From: an uncultured Clostridia bacterium
GTDB lineage: Bacteria > Bacillota > Clostridia > Lachnospirales > CAG-274
Direction of reading: 5' to 3'
Assembly (NCBI GenBank): GCA_949948985.1
Contig: CATLIG010000011.1
Coordinates: 1 to 55,442 of the forward strand
Length of the DNA stretch: 55,442 nt
Within the stretch, counting starts at the first letter, position 1, and each line of letters starts with the position of its first letter. Under the pieces are notes generated by a model. It had not been told where the DNA came from, ran no database searches, and worked only from the letters and a program-made list of their open reading frames with translations. The position numbers and the translations under genes were made by a program. Below are positions 24,679 through 33,590 of this stretch, in pieces.

Positions 24679-27075
24679 TTATTTATCAAAAAATCCGACA
24701 ACATCAATAATAAGACTAATATCACCATTACCAAGAAGAGTACAGCCGCTGATACCTCTTACTTTTTTAATATAACTTGGCATTGTTTTTACAACGACCT
24801 GCTGTTCGCCTATAAGCTCATCTACAAAAAGACACACATGCTGTCCCTCATTCTCAAGCATAATAAAGACGCCATCCTCAATATTCTGCACTTCGGATTC
24901 CGCGTTAAAGAAATCATATAATCTTACAATGTTAAATACATCGCCTCTTAAAGTAAGCATTTCATTGCCGTCAGGGTCTGTAAATATCTGTTCCTGCTTA
25001 GCCTTGAATGTTTCCTGAATAGATGAAATAGGAATAGTATATTTAGCTCCACCCATTTTTATAAGCATACCTTCAATAATGGCAAGAGTCAACGGAATTT
25101 TAAGAATATTTGTCGTACCCTCTCCCAGTTCGCTCTCAACGGAAATAGTTCCTCCTACAATTTCTATATTGTTCATAACAACATCCATACCAACCCCTCG
25201 GCCGGAATAGCTTGTTACCTTATCATTTGTTGACAGACCTGGGTGGAAAATAAATTGATGTATTTCTCTTTCCGTATATTCACTTTCAGGCTTTTTAAGA
25301 AGTCCGTTTTCTTTTGCCTTATTAAATATTTTCTGAGTATCAAGACCTTGTCCGTCATCTTTTACTATTATGACAACCTCTCCGCCGGCATTTCTCGCCT
25401 CAAGAAGTACAGTACCCTTTTCAGGTTTTCCCGCCGCTTTTCTTTCATCAGGCATTTCAATTCCATGGTCAACAGAGTTTCTTATAATGTGCATAAGCGG
25501 GTCGGATAAGTGTTCAATAATATTCTTATCAACCTCTGTTTCCTCTCCGACAACCTCAAGATGAACGTCTTTTCCAAGATTTTTGCACATATCACGAACA
25601 ATACGGTTCATTTTAAAGAAAGTTGTCGACAACGAAACCATTCGCATTGACATAACCGTATCCTGCACATCGTTAATAATCTTTCTAAGCTGTCTTGCGG
25701 ATTTATTAAAGCTTTCAAGCTCAAGTCCCTCAAGGTCAGGATTTTGTGTCGTCATAGCCTCCGCAATAACAAGCTCGCCCATAAGATTTAAAAGCTGGTC
25801 AAGTTTTCCTATATTGACACTTATCATATGCTGAGTAGGCGCCGCTTTTTTCTGAGAAGCAGCCGAGGCAGGCTTTTTCTGAGCGGCAGGCTTTGCTTCC
25901 GTCTTTGGTTCCAAAGCAATATTTTCCGTCTTTGGACTTTCTTCTTTCTTTTCTTCTTTAGCTTTTGTTTCTTCTTTCTTTTCTTCTTTTATTTCTACCT
26001 TTGTTTTCTCTTTACTCTCTGATTTTTGTTCATCTGCATCATCGGAGATTTCTTCAAGGTCAAGAGCCTTTAAAAATACTGTACTGTAAAGTTCTTTAGA
26101 TACATCATCATAGCTTTTTCCTGTTGAAAAGCTGAATTTAAATCCATTTTTCCTTATAATCTCTGTTGCCGCCTCATCAATAACGTCTTCAGGCTCATGT
26201 TTTATATTTGTACAATACTCCTGAAGATTATGTATAACGGTGTATGCTCTGACGTTTTCCATTTCACAGCCCTCTTCAAAGAAAAGAACCGCCTTATATC
26301 TTTTAAGTTCACCGGATAAAAGCTCATAACTCTTAAGATAAACAGTCTGCTGAATAAGCTCGCAAAGTTCCTCATAAGTTTTGTCACTGTTAAAAGAAAA
26401 TGAGAAACCCTCTTTTTTAATTATTTCTTCTGAGCTGTCAGCCACAACATCCTCAGGTACAGTCGTAACATTCGATATATAGTCTTTAAGATTCTGTAAA
26501 AGAGTAAAAGCTCTTACGCTTTCCATTTCACAGTCTTCCTCAAAGAATATTTTCGCCGTATAGTCAGCACCGTTTCTCAGTTCCAAAGAAATCTCGTTAT
26601 TCTGTACGGTTTTTTCTTCAGCTTTCGGCTCAGTTTCCGGTTCTTTTTTTACTTCTTCTTCAGGAACTCCAGCTTCTCCTTTAAGTAAACTCAAGAAAGC
26701 TTTAACTCGAGCAATAATATCCGTTGGATTTCCGTCAGAATCTTCACCCGCCTCAATTTTCACAAGTTCATTTTTAATAAAGTCAACACATTCAAGGACA
26801 AGGTCTGTAAGAGTGGAATAATCCACGTCCTGAGGATTTTCCTCTCTCAAGAAAAAGAACAAATCCTCTGCCGAATGTGCGGTTTTAGATACATTATCAT
26901 AAAGCATCATAGCCGCTGAACCTTTAATAGTGTGCATTATACGGAATATTTCGTTGATGTCATCCATAGAATAGCCCTGTTCACCCTGAATAATAAGCTG
27001 TTCCAGTTGTTCAACGAGTTGATTCATTTCATATATAAACATATCCAACATTGATTCTCTTGAAAAATCAGCCAA
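24679..27075 (-). CDS. cheA: CheA chemotaxis histidine kinase with tandem P2 domains
   Basis: A 798-residue kinase. P1/HPt domain: residues 1-130, phosphorylated His48 in FRIMHTIKGSAAMM. Two P2-type response-regulator-binding domains follow in tandem, about 168-252 (FFEEDCEMESVRAFTLL) and 259-342 (FFEEGCEMENVRAYTVI), clearly related to each other. A long Lys/Glu linker (343-415) leads to the P3 dimerisation domain (about 416-480). The P4 ATPase has the N-box HIIRNSVDHGIEMPDE, then DDGQGLD and GRGVGMDVV. P5 (CheW-like) runs from about 665 to the end. Most CheA proteins have one P2, so the duplication stands out. A promoter lies at 27193-27220. Confidence 0.95.
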   Translation of the reverse strand: MADFSRESMLDMFIYEMNQLVEQLEQLIIQGEQGYSMDDINEIFRIMHTIKGSAAMMLYDNVSKTAHSAEDLFFFLREENPQDVDYSTLTDLVLECVDFIKNELVKIEAGEDSDGNPTDIIARVKAFLSLLKGEAGVPEEEVKKEPETEPKAEEKTVQNNEISLELRNGADYTAKIFFEEDCEMESVRAFTLLQNLKDYISNVTTVPEDVVADSSEEIIKKEGFSFSFNSDKTYEELCELIQQTVYLKSYELLSGELKRYKAVLFFEEGCEMENVRAYTVIHNLQEYCTNIKHEPEDVIDEAATEIIRKNGFKFSFSTGKSYDDVSKELYSTVFLKALDLEEISDDADEQKSESKEKTKVEIKEEKKEETKAKEEKKEESPKTENIALEPKTEAKPAAQKKPASAASQKKAAPTQHMISVNIGKLDQLLNLMGELVIAEAMTTQNPDLEGLELESFNKSARQLRKIINDVQDTVMSMRMVSLSTTFFKMNRIVRDMCKNLGKDVHLEVVGEETEVDKNIIEHLSDPLMHIIRNSVDHGIEMPDERKAAGKPEKGTVLLEARNAGGEVVIIVKDDGQGLDTQKIFNKAKENGLLKKPESEYTEREIHQFIFHPGLSTNDKVTSYSGRGVGMDVVMNNIEIVGGTISVESELGEGTTNILKIPLTLAIIEGMLIKMGGAKYTIPISSIQETFKAKQEQIFTDPDGNEMLTLRGDVFNIVRLYDFFNAESEVQNIEDGVFIMLENEGQHVCLFVDELIGEQQVVVKTMPSYIKKVRGISGCTLLGNGDISLIIDVVGFFDK

Positions 27076-27192
27076 AGCGTATCACCCTCTTTAATAAAAT
27101 TTGTTTGAAATAATTTTTAATTATTTTTTTGTTTTCAAAAAACATCATACGGATAAAACACTGCACGTATAAAAATTATATTCCTACATTAA

Positions 27193-27220
27193 ATTATACC
27201 TCATAACAAAAAAATTTCAA
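27193..27220 (-). promoter_or_regulatory. Sigma-A-like promoter of cheA-cheW-cheB
   Basis: Minus-strand TTGAAA at 27220..27215, 16 bases, then TATAAT at 27198..27193, about 120 bp upstream of the cheA start. It suggests that cheA-W-B is transcribed separately from cheR. Confidence 0.6.
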
Positions 27221-27392
27221 GATGTTTTGCTCATTTTTATAAAAATTTTTTTACATTAAGTCAAAAGAATATCAAAACAACAGTCAAAGCTTTAAAAATC
27301 AGTTTATATTAAAATAACAATACGATATCATAGCAAATTTCTATAAAGTATAATACATTCAAAAGTCATTTTATTGTTTTGCCATTACAATA

Positions 27393-27530
27393 ATTCCGAA
27401 ATAGAGAAGAAAATAAAAACTATTTTATTCAACATTGTTTAATCGAACGTTTAAAAGTCAAAACACATTTCGCTAAAATTCTGATCAAAATATTTTTTCT
27501 GTCCATACCGGAATTACTGTAAAATTTTGT
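27393..27530 (-). repeat. Family E repeat, copy E3 (inverse orientation)
   Basis: Left end ATTACAATAATTCCGAAATA and right end GTCCATACCGGAATTACTGT form a terminal inverted repeat. On the minus strand it reads TTTTAGCGAAATGTGTTTTG and GTTGAATAAAATAGTTTTTA, matching E1 and E2. A family B remnant (27334-27393) adjoins it. Together they fill the cheR-cheA gap. Confidence 0.6.
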
Positions 27531-27549
27531 ATACTGTCAAGTATAAATT

Positions 27550-28368
27550 TTATATTTTCCTATAAACCGCCGGCATAACATATTCATATTTCGTAGCTGT
27601 ATTATTTAAAGACTCAGAGTGTCCTATAAAGAGATAAGCGCCTTTTTCGGATGCGTCATAAAATCTTTTAACAAGCTCGTTTCTTGTATTATTATCAAAA
27701 TAAATCATAACATTACGGCAAAAAATAACTTGAAATTTCTTTTTAAAGGGAAAATTTGTTTCCATAAGATTAAATTTTCTGTATGTAATATTCTTTTTTA
27801 TTTCATCTCTTACAATAACACTGTTGTTATCATATTTTTTAAAATAATTCTTTTTCCATGCTTCATCAATAGGTTTAATTTGATTATTTGTATAAATTCC
27901 TCTCATTGCCTTTTTAAGAACAGTCGTAGATATATCCGTTGCAAGAAGTTCTGTATTCCATTGGCTTGAACAATTTTTAAAGTAATCTGTCATAAACATC
28001 TGAAGAGTATAGGATTCTTCTCCCGACGAACAGCCGGCACACCATATTCTTAAATCCCTGTCGCGTACATTTTCTTTAAGATACGGCAGTACGTTATCTC
28101 TGAAATAATAAAAATGTTCGACTTCTCTCATAAAAAAAGTATGATTTGTTGTCATTTTGTCAATAAATACAATAGCAGCCTGCCCGCTTCTGTCGGATAT
28201 AAGATAATCATAATACTGAGTGAAATTTTCAAACCCTTTTTCAACCAGAACACCGCGGAGTCTGGAATATATAAGTGATTTTTTTTCTTCTCCGAGATGT
28301 ATTCCATAGTTGTCTTTAATATAAGTTTTGATAAGTTCAAATTCCTTATCGCTTATAGAGCTTTTCAT
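27550..28368 (-). CDS. cheR: CheR chemoreceptor glutamate methyltransferase
   Basis: A 272-residue enzyme that methylates receptor glutamates using S-adenosylmethionine, opposing CheB. The N-terminal helical domain contains RLRGVLVEKGFENFTQYY. The methyltransferase domain shows TNHTFFMREVEHF, LRIWCAGCSSGEESYTLQM (SAM-binding GxG-like segment), ELLATDISTTVLKKA and VIFCRNVMIYFD near the C-terminus, ending in FIGHSESL. It stands 474 bases upstream of cheA with repeats between, so it may have its own transcript. No cheC, cheD or cheY is present in the window. Confidence 0.95.
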   Translation of the reverse strand: MKSSISDKEFELIKTYIKDNYGIHLGEEKKSLIYSRLRGVLVEKGFENFTQYYDYLISDRSGQAAIVFIDKMTTNHTFFMREVEHFYYFRDNVLPYLKENVRDRDLRIWCAGCSSGEESYTLQMFMTDYFKNCSSQWNTELLATDISTTVLKKAMRGIYTNNQIKPIDEAWKKNYFKKYDNNSVIVRDEIKKNITYRKFNLMETNFPFKKKFQVIFCRNVMIYFDNNTRNELVKRFYDASEKGAYLFIGHSESLNNTATKYEYVMPAVYRKI

Positions 28369-28415
28369 AAATCATTCTCACTCCCCGCCTTCCAAAAAAT
28401 AAATAATATCCATAA

Positions 28416-28682
28416 TTATAGCAATCCGCAAATTTTTCGGGAGTAAACAATAAAATAATTCTTGAGTATAGTCAATCAACTTGAAAATGAGAAAAAGAAA
28501 GCGAGCTAAAAATTATTTTTACAAGGCGTCGGAGAGAGAGCATAGCCGACTGCCTATGCCGACCGACGGCAACACGGCAAAAAGGATTTTTAGCCGCCGA
28601 ACTTACTTATTTTTATGTTGACTGACTATATATCATATCTTACAAAAATTCACTATGGTATTATTTTATTGTTTCACTATAA
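28416..28682 (+). repeat. Family B repeat B6, interrupted by family A copy A2
   Basis: The left part 28416-28466 (TTATAGCAATCCGCAAATTT, ACAATAAAATAATTC) and the right part 28631-28682 (TATCATATCT, TTATTTTATTGTTTCACTAT) together make a 103-bp family B unit. The 164-bp A2 element lies exactly at its central TGATATATCA-like site. Confidence 0.75.
28467..28630 (+). mobile_element. Family A MITE-like element, copy A2 (164 bp)
   Basis: Ends TATAGTCAATCAACTTGAAA and ATGTTGACTGACTATA. Interior: GCTAAAAATTATTTTTACAA and CGGCAAAAAGGATTTTTAGC pair, as do GGCGTCGG with CCGACGG and GCATAG with CTATGC. It is the same length and orientation as A1. It sits inside a family B unit, bounded by TA on both sides. 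Confidence 0.8.
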
Positions 28683-28702
28683 TTTCGTAGTTTTGTTTAT
28701 AG

Positions 28703-28731
28703 TTGACATTATCCGATATATATTATATTAT
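28703..28731 (+). promoter_or_regulatory. Promoter of the tmcAL gene
   Basis: TTGACA (28703-28708), 17 bases, then TATTAT (28726-28731). It lies about 65 bp upstream of the start codon. Confidence 0.65.
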
Positions 28732-28796
28732 ACATAAATAATAGCAAAATGTCGATATTATTTTTAAATTTTTTTTACAAAGCAGGAGATATTAAT

Positions 28797-30050
28797 ATGA
28801 ACTTTGGTATAATTGCCGAATATAATCCTTTTCATAAGGGACATTTTTATCATATTTGTAAATCAAAAGAAATTACAGAATCAGAAAATTGCGTTGTTGT
28901 AATGAGCGGAAATTTTGTCCAAAGAGGCGACCCCGCAATATTAAACAAACATACAAGAACAAAATTCGCCCTGTTAAACGGAGCGTCGATAGTATTGGAG
29001 CTTCCCGTTCCGTTTGCCACAGGAAGTGCCGATATTTTCGCGTACGGAGCTATAAACCTTTTAAATAAGACAAATATAATAGACTTTCTTTGTTTCGGAG
29101 GTGAAACTGACGACATAGAAATTTTTGAGAAAATATCTGAAATTTTAACAAACGAACCAGCGGAATTTCAAAATTTATTAAAAAATGAGCTTTCAAAAGG
29201 TATAAGCTATCCAAAAGCACGCCATAATGCTCTTTCTCTATATATGTGTATGACCGGACAATCCGTTAGAGATAAAGACATTTCATTTTTAAAAATGCCA
29301 AACAATATACTTGCAATAGAATATATGAAAGCTCTGAAAAATGAAAACAGTTCCATAAAACCAAAAATCATCAAAAGAAACGGGGATTCTTTTCATCAGA
29401 CAGAAATATTATCAGAAAAACCTTCGGCCACCGCGATAAGGAACTCTGTTGAAAAACTTTCTTTATCAAAAAACTCATATGAATATAATTATATAAAAGA
29501 GAATATAAAAAGGGTAATTCCCGAAAATATTTATGACATATTTTTTAAGGAAATACGAGAATATCCAAAAACAGAAAACTATCTTTTGATTCTCGACTAC
29601 CTTCTCCGCATAAAAACAAAAGAAGAAATATCAAAAGTACTTGATATAACAGAAGGTCTTGAAAACCGTATTTTCAAGTACCGCGATATAAAAACAATCA
29701 ACGAGTTTTTAAATTCAGTAAAAACAAAACGATATACATTAACAAAAATAAGGCACGCTCTTTTGCACATTATACTTGATATAAAAAAAACAGATGTATT
29801 GTCATATAAAAAAACAGGACTTCCATACATTCGTGTACTGGGTTTCAGAAAGGATAAACTCAGTCTTTTAAAAGAGCTTTCCAAAAAAGCCTCGGTTCCT
29901 GTAATAACAAACATAAAAGCGGCTGAGAAAACTCTTTCACCATCCGCTCTTTTCCTTTTAAATAAAGAAAAACAAGCGTCAGACCTTTATTATATGACAA
30001 CAACAAAAAAAATAAATACCGACTATACAAATCCTATCGTTATTGTTTAA
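28797..30050 (+). CDS. tmcAL: TmcAL, tRNA(Met) cytidine acetate ligase
   Basis: A 417-residue protein of the TmcAL (YlbM, DUF795) family, which activates acetate with ATP to form N4-acetylcytidine in the wobble position of elongator tRNA-Met. The N-terminal nucleotidyltransferase-like motif GIIAEYNPFHKGHFYHI carries the HxGH-type element. VVVMSGNFVQRGDPAIL and CFGGETDDIEIF follow, and the tail has the ALFLLNKEKQASDLYY block typical of the family. The ATG at 28797 follows GGAG by eight bases. The in-frame ATG at 28749 lacks one. It is monocistronic, followed by a GC-rich hairpin. Acetate supply from Pta-AckA is compatible. Confidence 0.92.
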   Translation: MNFGIIAEYNPFHKGHFYHICKSKEITESENCVVVMSGNFVQRGDPAILNKHTRTKFALLNGASIVLELPVPFATGSADIFAYGAINLLNKTNIIDFLCFGGETDDIEIFEKISEILTNEPAEFQNLLKNELSKGISYPKARHNALSLYMCMTGQSVRDKDISFLKMPNNILAIEYMKALKNENSSIKPKIIKRNGDSFHQTEILSEKPSATAIRNSVEKLSLSKNSYEYNYIKENIKRVIPENIYDIFFKEIREYPKTENYLLILDYLLRIKTKEEISKVLDITEGLENRIFKYRDIKTINEFLNSVKTKRYTLTKIRHALLHIILDIKKTDVLSYKKTGLPYIRVLGFRKDKLSLLKELSKKASVPVITNIKAAEKTLSPSALFLLNKEKQASDLYYMTTTKKINTDYTNPIVIV

Positions 30051-30060
30051 ACCCATACCC

Positions 30061-30086
30061 GCCCGCTTTTCCCATGAAAAGCGGGC
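30061..30086 (+). terminator. Hairpin after tmcAL
   Basis: A perfect stem: GCCCGCTTTTC and GAAAAGCGGGC around CCAT. It is not followed by a T-run, so terminator function is likely but not classical. Confidence 0.6.
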
Positions 30087-30109
30087 AAAGACTTCAAAAT
30101 TGACAATAT

Positions 30110-30362
30110 AAAAAAATTGCAAAACTTAGATTTACCAATAATTTTAAAATTAAGATTTTAAAATTACTACAATAATCAAATTTGCCGTCAATTCAAATTA
30201 TCAATAGCAAAGCGTATGATTTTTGCGTTCAAGGTCAATGGACAACATCCCTTGCAGGGTGTATCACAGTGAAAAGAATTTTTAGCCGCCGAATTTGTTC
30301 ATTTTTCAAGTTGATTGACTATAACTTAGTCATATGGAACATCACCCATAATTTTACGCCTT
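30110..30362 (-). repeat. Family G remnant G3 joined to family A fragment A6
   Basis: On the minus strand 30110-30266 gives TGCAAGGGATGTTGTCCATT, CTTTGCTATTGATAATTTG and AATTGACGGCAAATTTGAT, matching G1 and G2. It is broken at about 30267 by the right half of a family A element (TTTTTAGCCGCCGAA to GTTGATTGACTATA, ending 30323). A G-like end (ATCACCCATAATTTTACG) follows. This tail runs to the last codons of deoB. A 100-codon frame across it is not supported. Confidence 0.55.
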
Positions 30363-31538
30363 TTGTTTTATTATATCGGATAAAAAACTCGTTCCTCTTA
30401 AATCTCCTTTTATTTCAAGATATTCTGCTATTGTTTTCGCTATATCAGAATAAGTATTCCGTGTTCCGATATTTACGGAACTGAAATTTTTGCCGCACCC
30501 CAAAAGGAATATATATTCTCTTGAATGGTCTGTACTTGGAGTTGTCGGGTCGCATCCATGGTCTGCGGTTATAAAAAGCAAATCGTCTTCTTTCATTGCT
30601 TTTATTATTTCAGGAAGCTTGCCGTCAAAATATTCCAAAGCATCAGCAAATCCCTGTATATTATTTCGGTGACCATACAGCATATCGTAATCCACAAGAT
30701 TTGTAAATATAATTCCGTCAAAATCATCCTTCAAATAATTTATTGTCTGTTCAATTCCATCAGCATTATTTGTCGTGTGTACAGAATGGGTTATACCGCT
30801 GTTGCAAAAAATATCCTCTATTTTACCGACAGCTTTTACAGATAATCCTTGTTCTTCAGCATAATTTAACAAAGTTTTTGAAACAGGCAAAAGAGAAAAA
30901 TCCTTTCTGTTTTTTGTACGTGTATAATTCCCTGACGTTCCTGTAAAAGGTCTTGCTATTACTCTGGCGACTCCGTGTTCTCCCTGTAAAATTTCTCTTG
31001 CCTTTTCGCATATACTATAAAGTTCCAATACAGAAATCACATTTTCGTGAGCGGCTATCTGAAATACGCTGTCAGCTGATGTATATACTATAGGATATCC
31101 TGTTTTAACGTGTTCATCGCCAAGCTTTTCAATTATTTCAGTTCCCGATGCAGGGTAGTTGGCTAAAGTTTTTCTTCCAATAACCTTTTCAAACTTATCC
31201 ATCACCTCTGGTGGAAAACCATTTGGATAAGTTGGAAAAGGTTTTTCAAGCCACATTCCAGATATTTCCCAATGACCTGTTGTAGTATCTTTTCCGGCAG
31301 AATGTTCCGCCATTTTTCCGTAAAACCCCTTTGGATAATTACATTTATCGTATAAATTCTCACTTATATCGCATTTAATATTCCCAAGTCCCAATGAACA
31401 CATATTTTTTAATTTCAATTCAGGAACATATTTTTTTATATTCATAAGCGTATTGCTTCCGCAGTCGTTGTATTTAACAGCGTCAGGAAGTTCTCCTATT
31501 CCCACACCATCAAGAACTATTATTACAGCCCTCTTCAT
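30354..31538 (-). CDS. deoB: Phosphopentomutase
   Basis: A 394-residue alkaline-phosphatase-superfamily enzyme that interconverts (deoxy)ribose 1-phosphate and 5-phosphate, feeding nucleoside sugars into glycolysis. Motifs are [16 protein letters not shown] (metal Asp), [15 protein letters not shown] (phosphorylated Thr), [28 protein letters not shown] and [23 protein letters not shown]. Length and all metal-site blocks are standard. It is last gene of the salvage operon, four bases after the pdp stop, so tightly coupled. Confidence 0.96.
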   Translation of the reverse strand: MKRAVIIVLDGVGIGELPDAVKYNDCGSNTLMNIKKYVPELKLKNMCSLGLGNIKCDISENLYDKCNYPKGFYGKMAEHSAGKDTTTGHWEISGMWLEKPFPTYPNGFPPEVMDKFEKVIGRKTLANYPASGTEIIEKLGDEHVKTGYPIVYTSADSVFQIAAHENVISVLELYSICEKAREILQGEHGVARVIARPFTGTSGNYTRTKNRKDFSLLPVSKTLLNYAEEQGLSVKAVGKIEDIFCNSGITHSVHTTNNADGIEQTINYLKDDFDGIIFTNLVDYDMLYGHRNNIQGFADALEYFDGKLPEIIKAMKEDDLLFITADHGCDPTTPSTDHSREYIFLLGCGKNFSSVNIGTRNTYSDIAKTIAEYLEIKGDLRGTSFLSDIIKQKA

Positions 31539-31542
31539 TTTT

Positions 31543-32862
31543 TCACGCTCCTATCACTTTTAATATAGATTTCCGGGTTTTAAAAGGCTCAGAAGATATT
31601 TTTATGGATGAATTTAATATTTTTGCCGCATTTTCTGTTTTTTCTTTCGTTTTAGCGTATATTTCAGCAATTACATCGCCTTTTTCAATTTTATCGCCTA
31701 AAGAATGTTTCAATATTATTCCGGCGCCATAGTCTATTTTATCATCTTTTGTTTTTCTTCCTGCTCCTGTTTCAGAGGCTGCTTTTCCTATGTTATATGT
31801 GTCCATATAGCTTATATATCCTGATTGTTCAGATATTATTTCTTTTTTACAGGAAGAAAGAGAAAGAAGTGAATAATTATTTATTATTTCAGGATTTCCG
31901 TTTTGTGAGATTATAAGTTCTTTTAGTTTCTCTATACCTTTTCCATTTTTAATATTTTCCTCAAGCTTTGTTCTTGCCTCTTCTTTTGTCGCACAAATAT
32001 TTCCGAGAATCAGCATATACGCTCCAAGTTCAAGAGCCACTTCTTTCAGTCTTCCCTCCGCTTTTCCCTTTAATATTTCTATAGCCTCCATTACCTCAAG
32101 AGAATTTCCTATATTTTTCCCAAGAGGTTCGTTCATATCAGTTATTACGGCTATTACCTTTTTCTTTACGCTTTCTCCTATATCCACCATTGTCTTTGCG
32201 AGTTCCATAGCTGAATTAAAATCTTTCATAAAAGCGCCGTTTCCACATTTTACATCCAAAACCAAAGCGTCACAGCCCGCCGCTATTTTTTTACTTAATA
32301 TACTGCTGGCTATTAACGGAATACTTTCAACAGTTCCTGTCACATCACGTATTGAATAAAGCTTTTTGTCAGCCGGAGCAAGATTTTGTGTCTGACCCAT
32401 TATTACTATATTGTTTTTTTTAACAAGCCTTATAGCGTCAGAGCTTGATATTTCCGTATTAAAACCAGGAATTGAATCAAGTTTATCTATTGTTCCTCCT
32501 GTATGTCCCAGACCTTTTCCTGACATTTTCACAACAGGCAGACCGCAGGAGGCAGCAAGAGGAGCAAGTATAAGAGTAGTAGTATCGGCAACTCCTCCCG
32601 TGCTATGCTTATCAACTTTTATTCCTTCTATAGGCGAAAGGTCAAGTATTTCTCCGGAATTTGTCATTGCCATTGTCAAATCAGCCGTTTCCCTATTGTC
32701 AAGACCGTTTAAAAACATCGCCATAAGCATTGATGAAATCTGATAATCAGGAAAATCTTTATCAACAGCACATTTTACAAAATAATTTATTTCATCAGTC
32801 GTGAGAGTTTTATTATCTCTCTTTTTTATTATCAAATCTATAAAGTTAAAAGCCGTATTCAT
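31543..32862 (-). CDS. pdp: Pyrimidine-nucleoside (thymidine) phosphorylase
   Basis: A 439-residue enzyme that splits thymidine, uridine or deoxyuridine with phosphate into base plus pentose 1-phosphate. Motifs are [20 protein letters not shown], the family signature [58 protein letters not shown] and KCGNGAFM. The C-terminal domain is present. It could be named deoA or pdp, and specificity cannot be read from the sequence. It sits between deoD and deoB with only 4- and 14-base gaps. Confidence 0.93.
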   Translation of the reverse strand: MNTAFNFIDLIIKKRDNKTLTTDEINYFVKCAVDKDFPDYQISSMLMAMFLNGLDNRETADLTMAMTNSGEILDLSPIEGIKVDKHSTGGVADTTTLILAPLAASCGLPVVKMSGKGLGHTGGTIDKLDSIPGFNTEISSSDAIRLVKKNNIVIMGQTQNLAPADKKLYSIRDVTGTVESIPLIASSILSKKIAAGCDALVLDVKCGNGAFMKDFNSAMELAKTMVDIGESVKKKVIAVITDMNEPLGKNIGNSLEVMEAIEILKGKAEGRLKEVALELGAYMLILGNICATKEEARTKLEENIKNGKGIEKLKELIISQNGNPEIINNYSLLSLSSCKKEIISEQSGYISYMDTYNIGKAASETGAGRKTKDDKIDYGAGIILKHSLGDKIEKGDVIAEIYAKTKEKTENAAKILNSSIKISSEPFKTRKSILKVIGA

Positions 32863-32876
32863 ATATGTCCTCCCTT

Positions 32877-33578
32877 TTAAAGGTTTAAGGCAATATTTAT
32901 CATATTAGTAAATGATGTTTCTCTTTCTTTAGCCGTTGTTTTTTCTTTTGTCAACAAATGGTCGGATACGGTAAGTATACAAAGGGCGTTAGCGTTGTAC
33001 CTTGCGGCATTCATATATAAAGCAGCCGATTCCATTTCTATACCAAGTATGCCCATTTTTTTCCATTTATCAACCGACTCGGAATCATCATTGTAAAAAG
33101 CGTCATCACACAATATATTTCCGATATGGACATTTTTTATACCAAGTTCATCGGATGATTTTTTTGCTTTTTCAAGGAGAGAATAACTTGCCGTAGGACA
33201 AAATGTTCCGGGCAGGCAAAACTGGCTTGCGAAATTTGACGTTGTGGAAGAACCAAGTCCGAAAATTATGTCATATAGTTTTACATTTTCCTGTATAGCT
33301 CCGCACGAGCCTATTCTGATTAAATTTTTCACTCCGAATATATTTATTAACTCATGAGAATAGATACCCATACTTGGTACTCCCATTCCCGTTCCGAGAA
33401 TAGATATTTTTTTCCCTTTTACCTCTCCCGTGTATCCCAAAGCCCCCCGTACTTCATTAAACTGTACAGGATTATCAAAAAAGTTTTCAGCAATAAATTT
33501 TGCTCTTAAAGGGTCTCCTGGTAGAAGAATTGTTTCCGCTATTTCTGCTGTTTGATTGATATGAGGTGTATTTTTCAT
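32877..33578 (-). CDS. deoD: Purine-nucleoside phosphorylase, DeoD type
   Basis: A 233-residue trimeric/hexameric-type PNP converting purine nucleosides and phosphate to base plus (deoxy)ribose 1-phosphate. Motifs are AETILLPGDPLRAKFIAE, GTGMGVPSMGIYSHELI, LIRIGSCGAIQ, GIEMESAALYMNA and LTVSDHL (the active-site Asp). It feeds DeoB in the same operon. Twelve bases separate it from the polysaccharide-deacetylase gene upstream, so that gene would be the first of the operon. Confidence 0.95.
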   Translation of the reverse strand: MKNTPHINQTAEIAETILLPGDPLRAKFIAENFFDNPVQFNEVRGALGYTGEVKGKKISILGTGMGVPSMGIYSHELINIFGVKNLIRIGSCGAIQENVKLYDIIFGLGSSTTSNFASQFCLPGTFCPTASYSLLEKAKKSSDELGIKNVHIGNILCDDAFYNDDSESVDKWKKMGILGIEMESAALYMNAARYNANALCILTVSDHLLTKEKTTAKERETSFTNMINIALNL

Positions 33579-33590
33579 TATAATCGCTCC

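Noticed and set aside
30182-30484. 100-codon frame on the plus strand near the deoB end
   Set aside because: It spans G3, A6 and the end of deoB and shows no family likeness.
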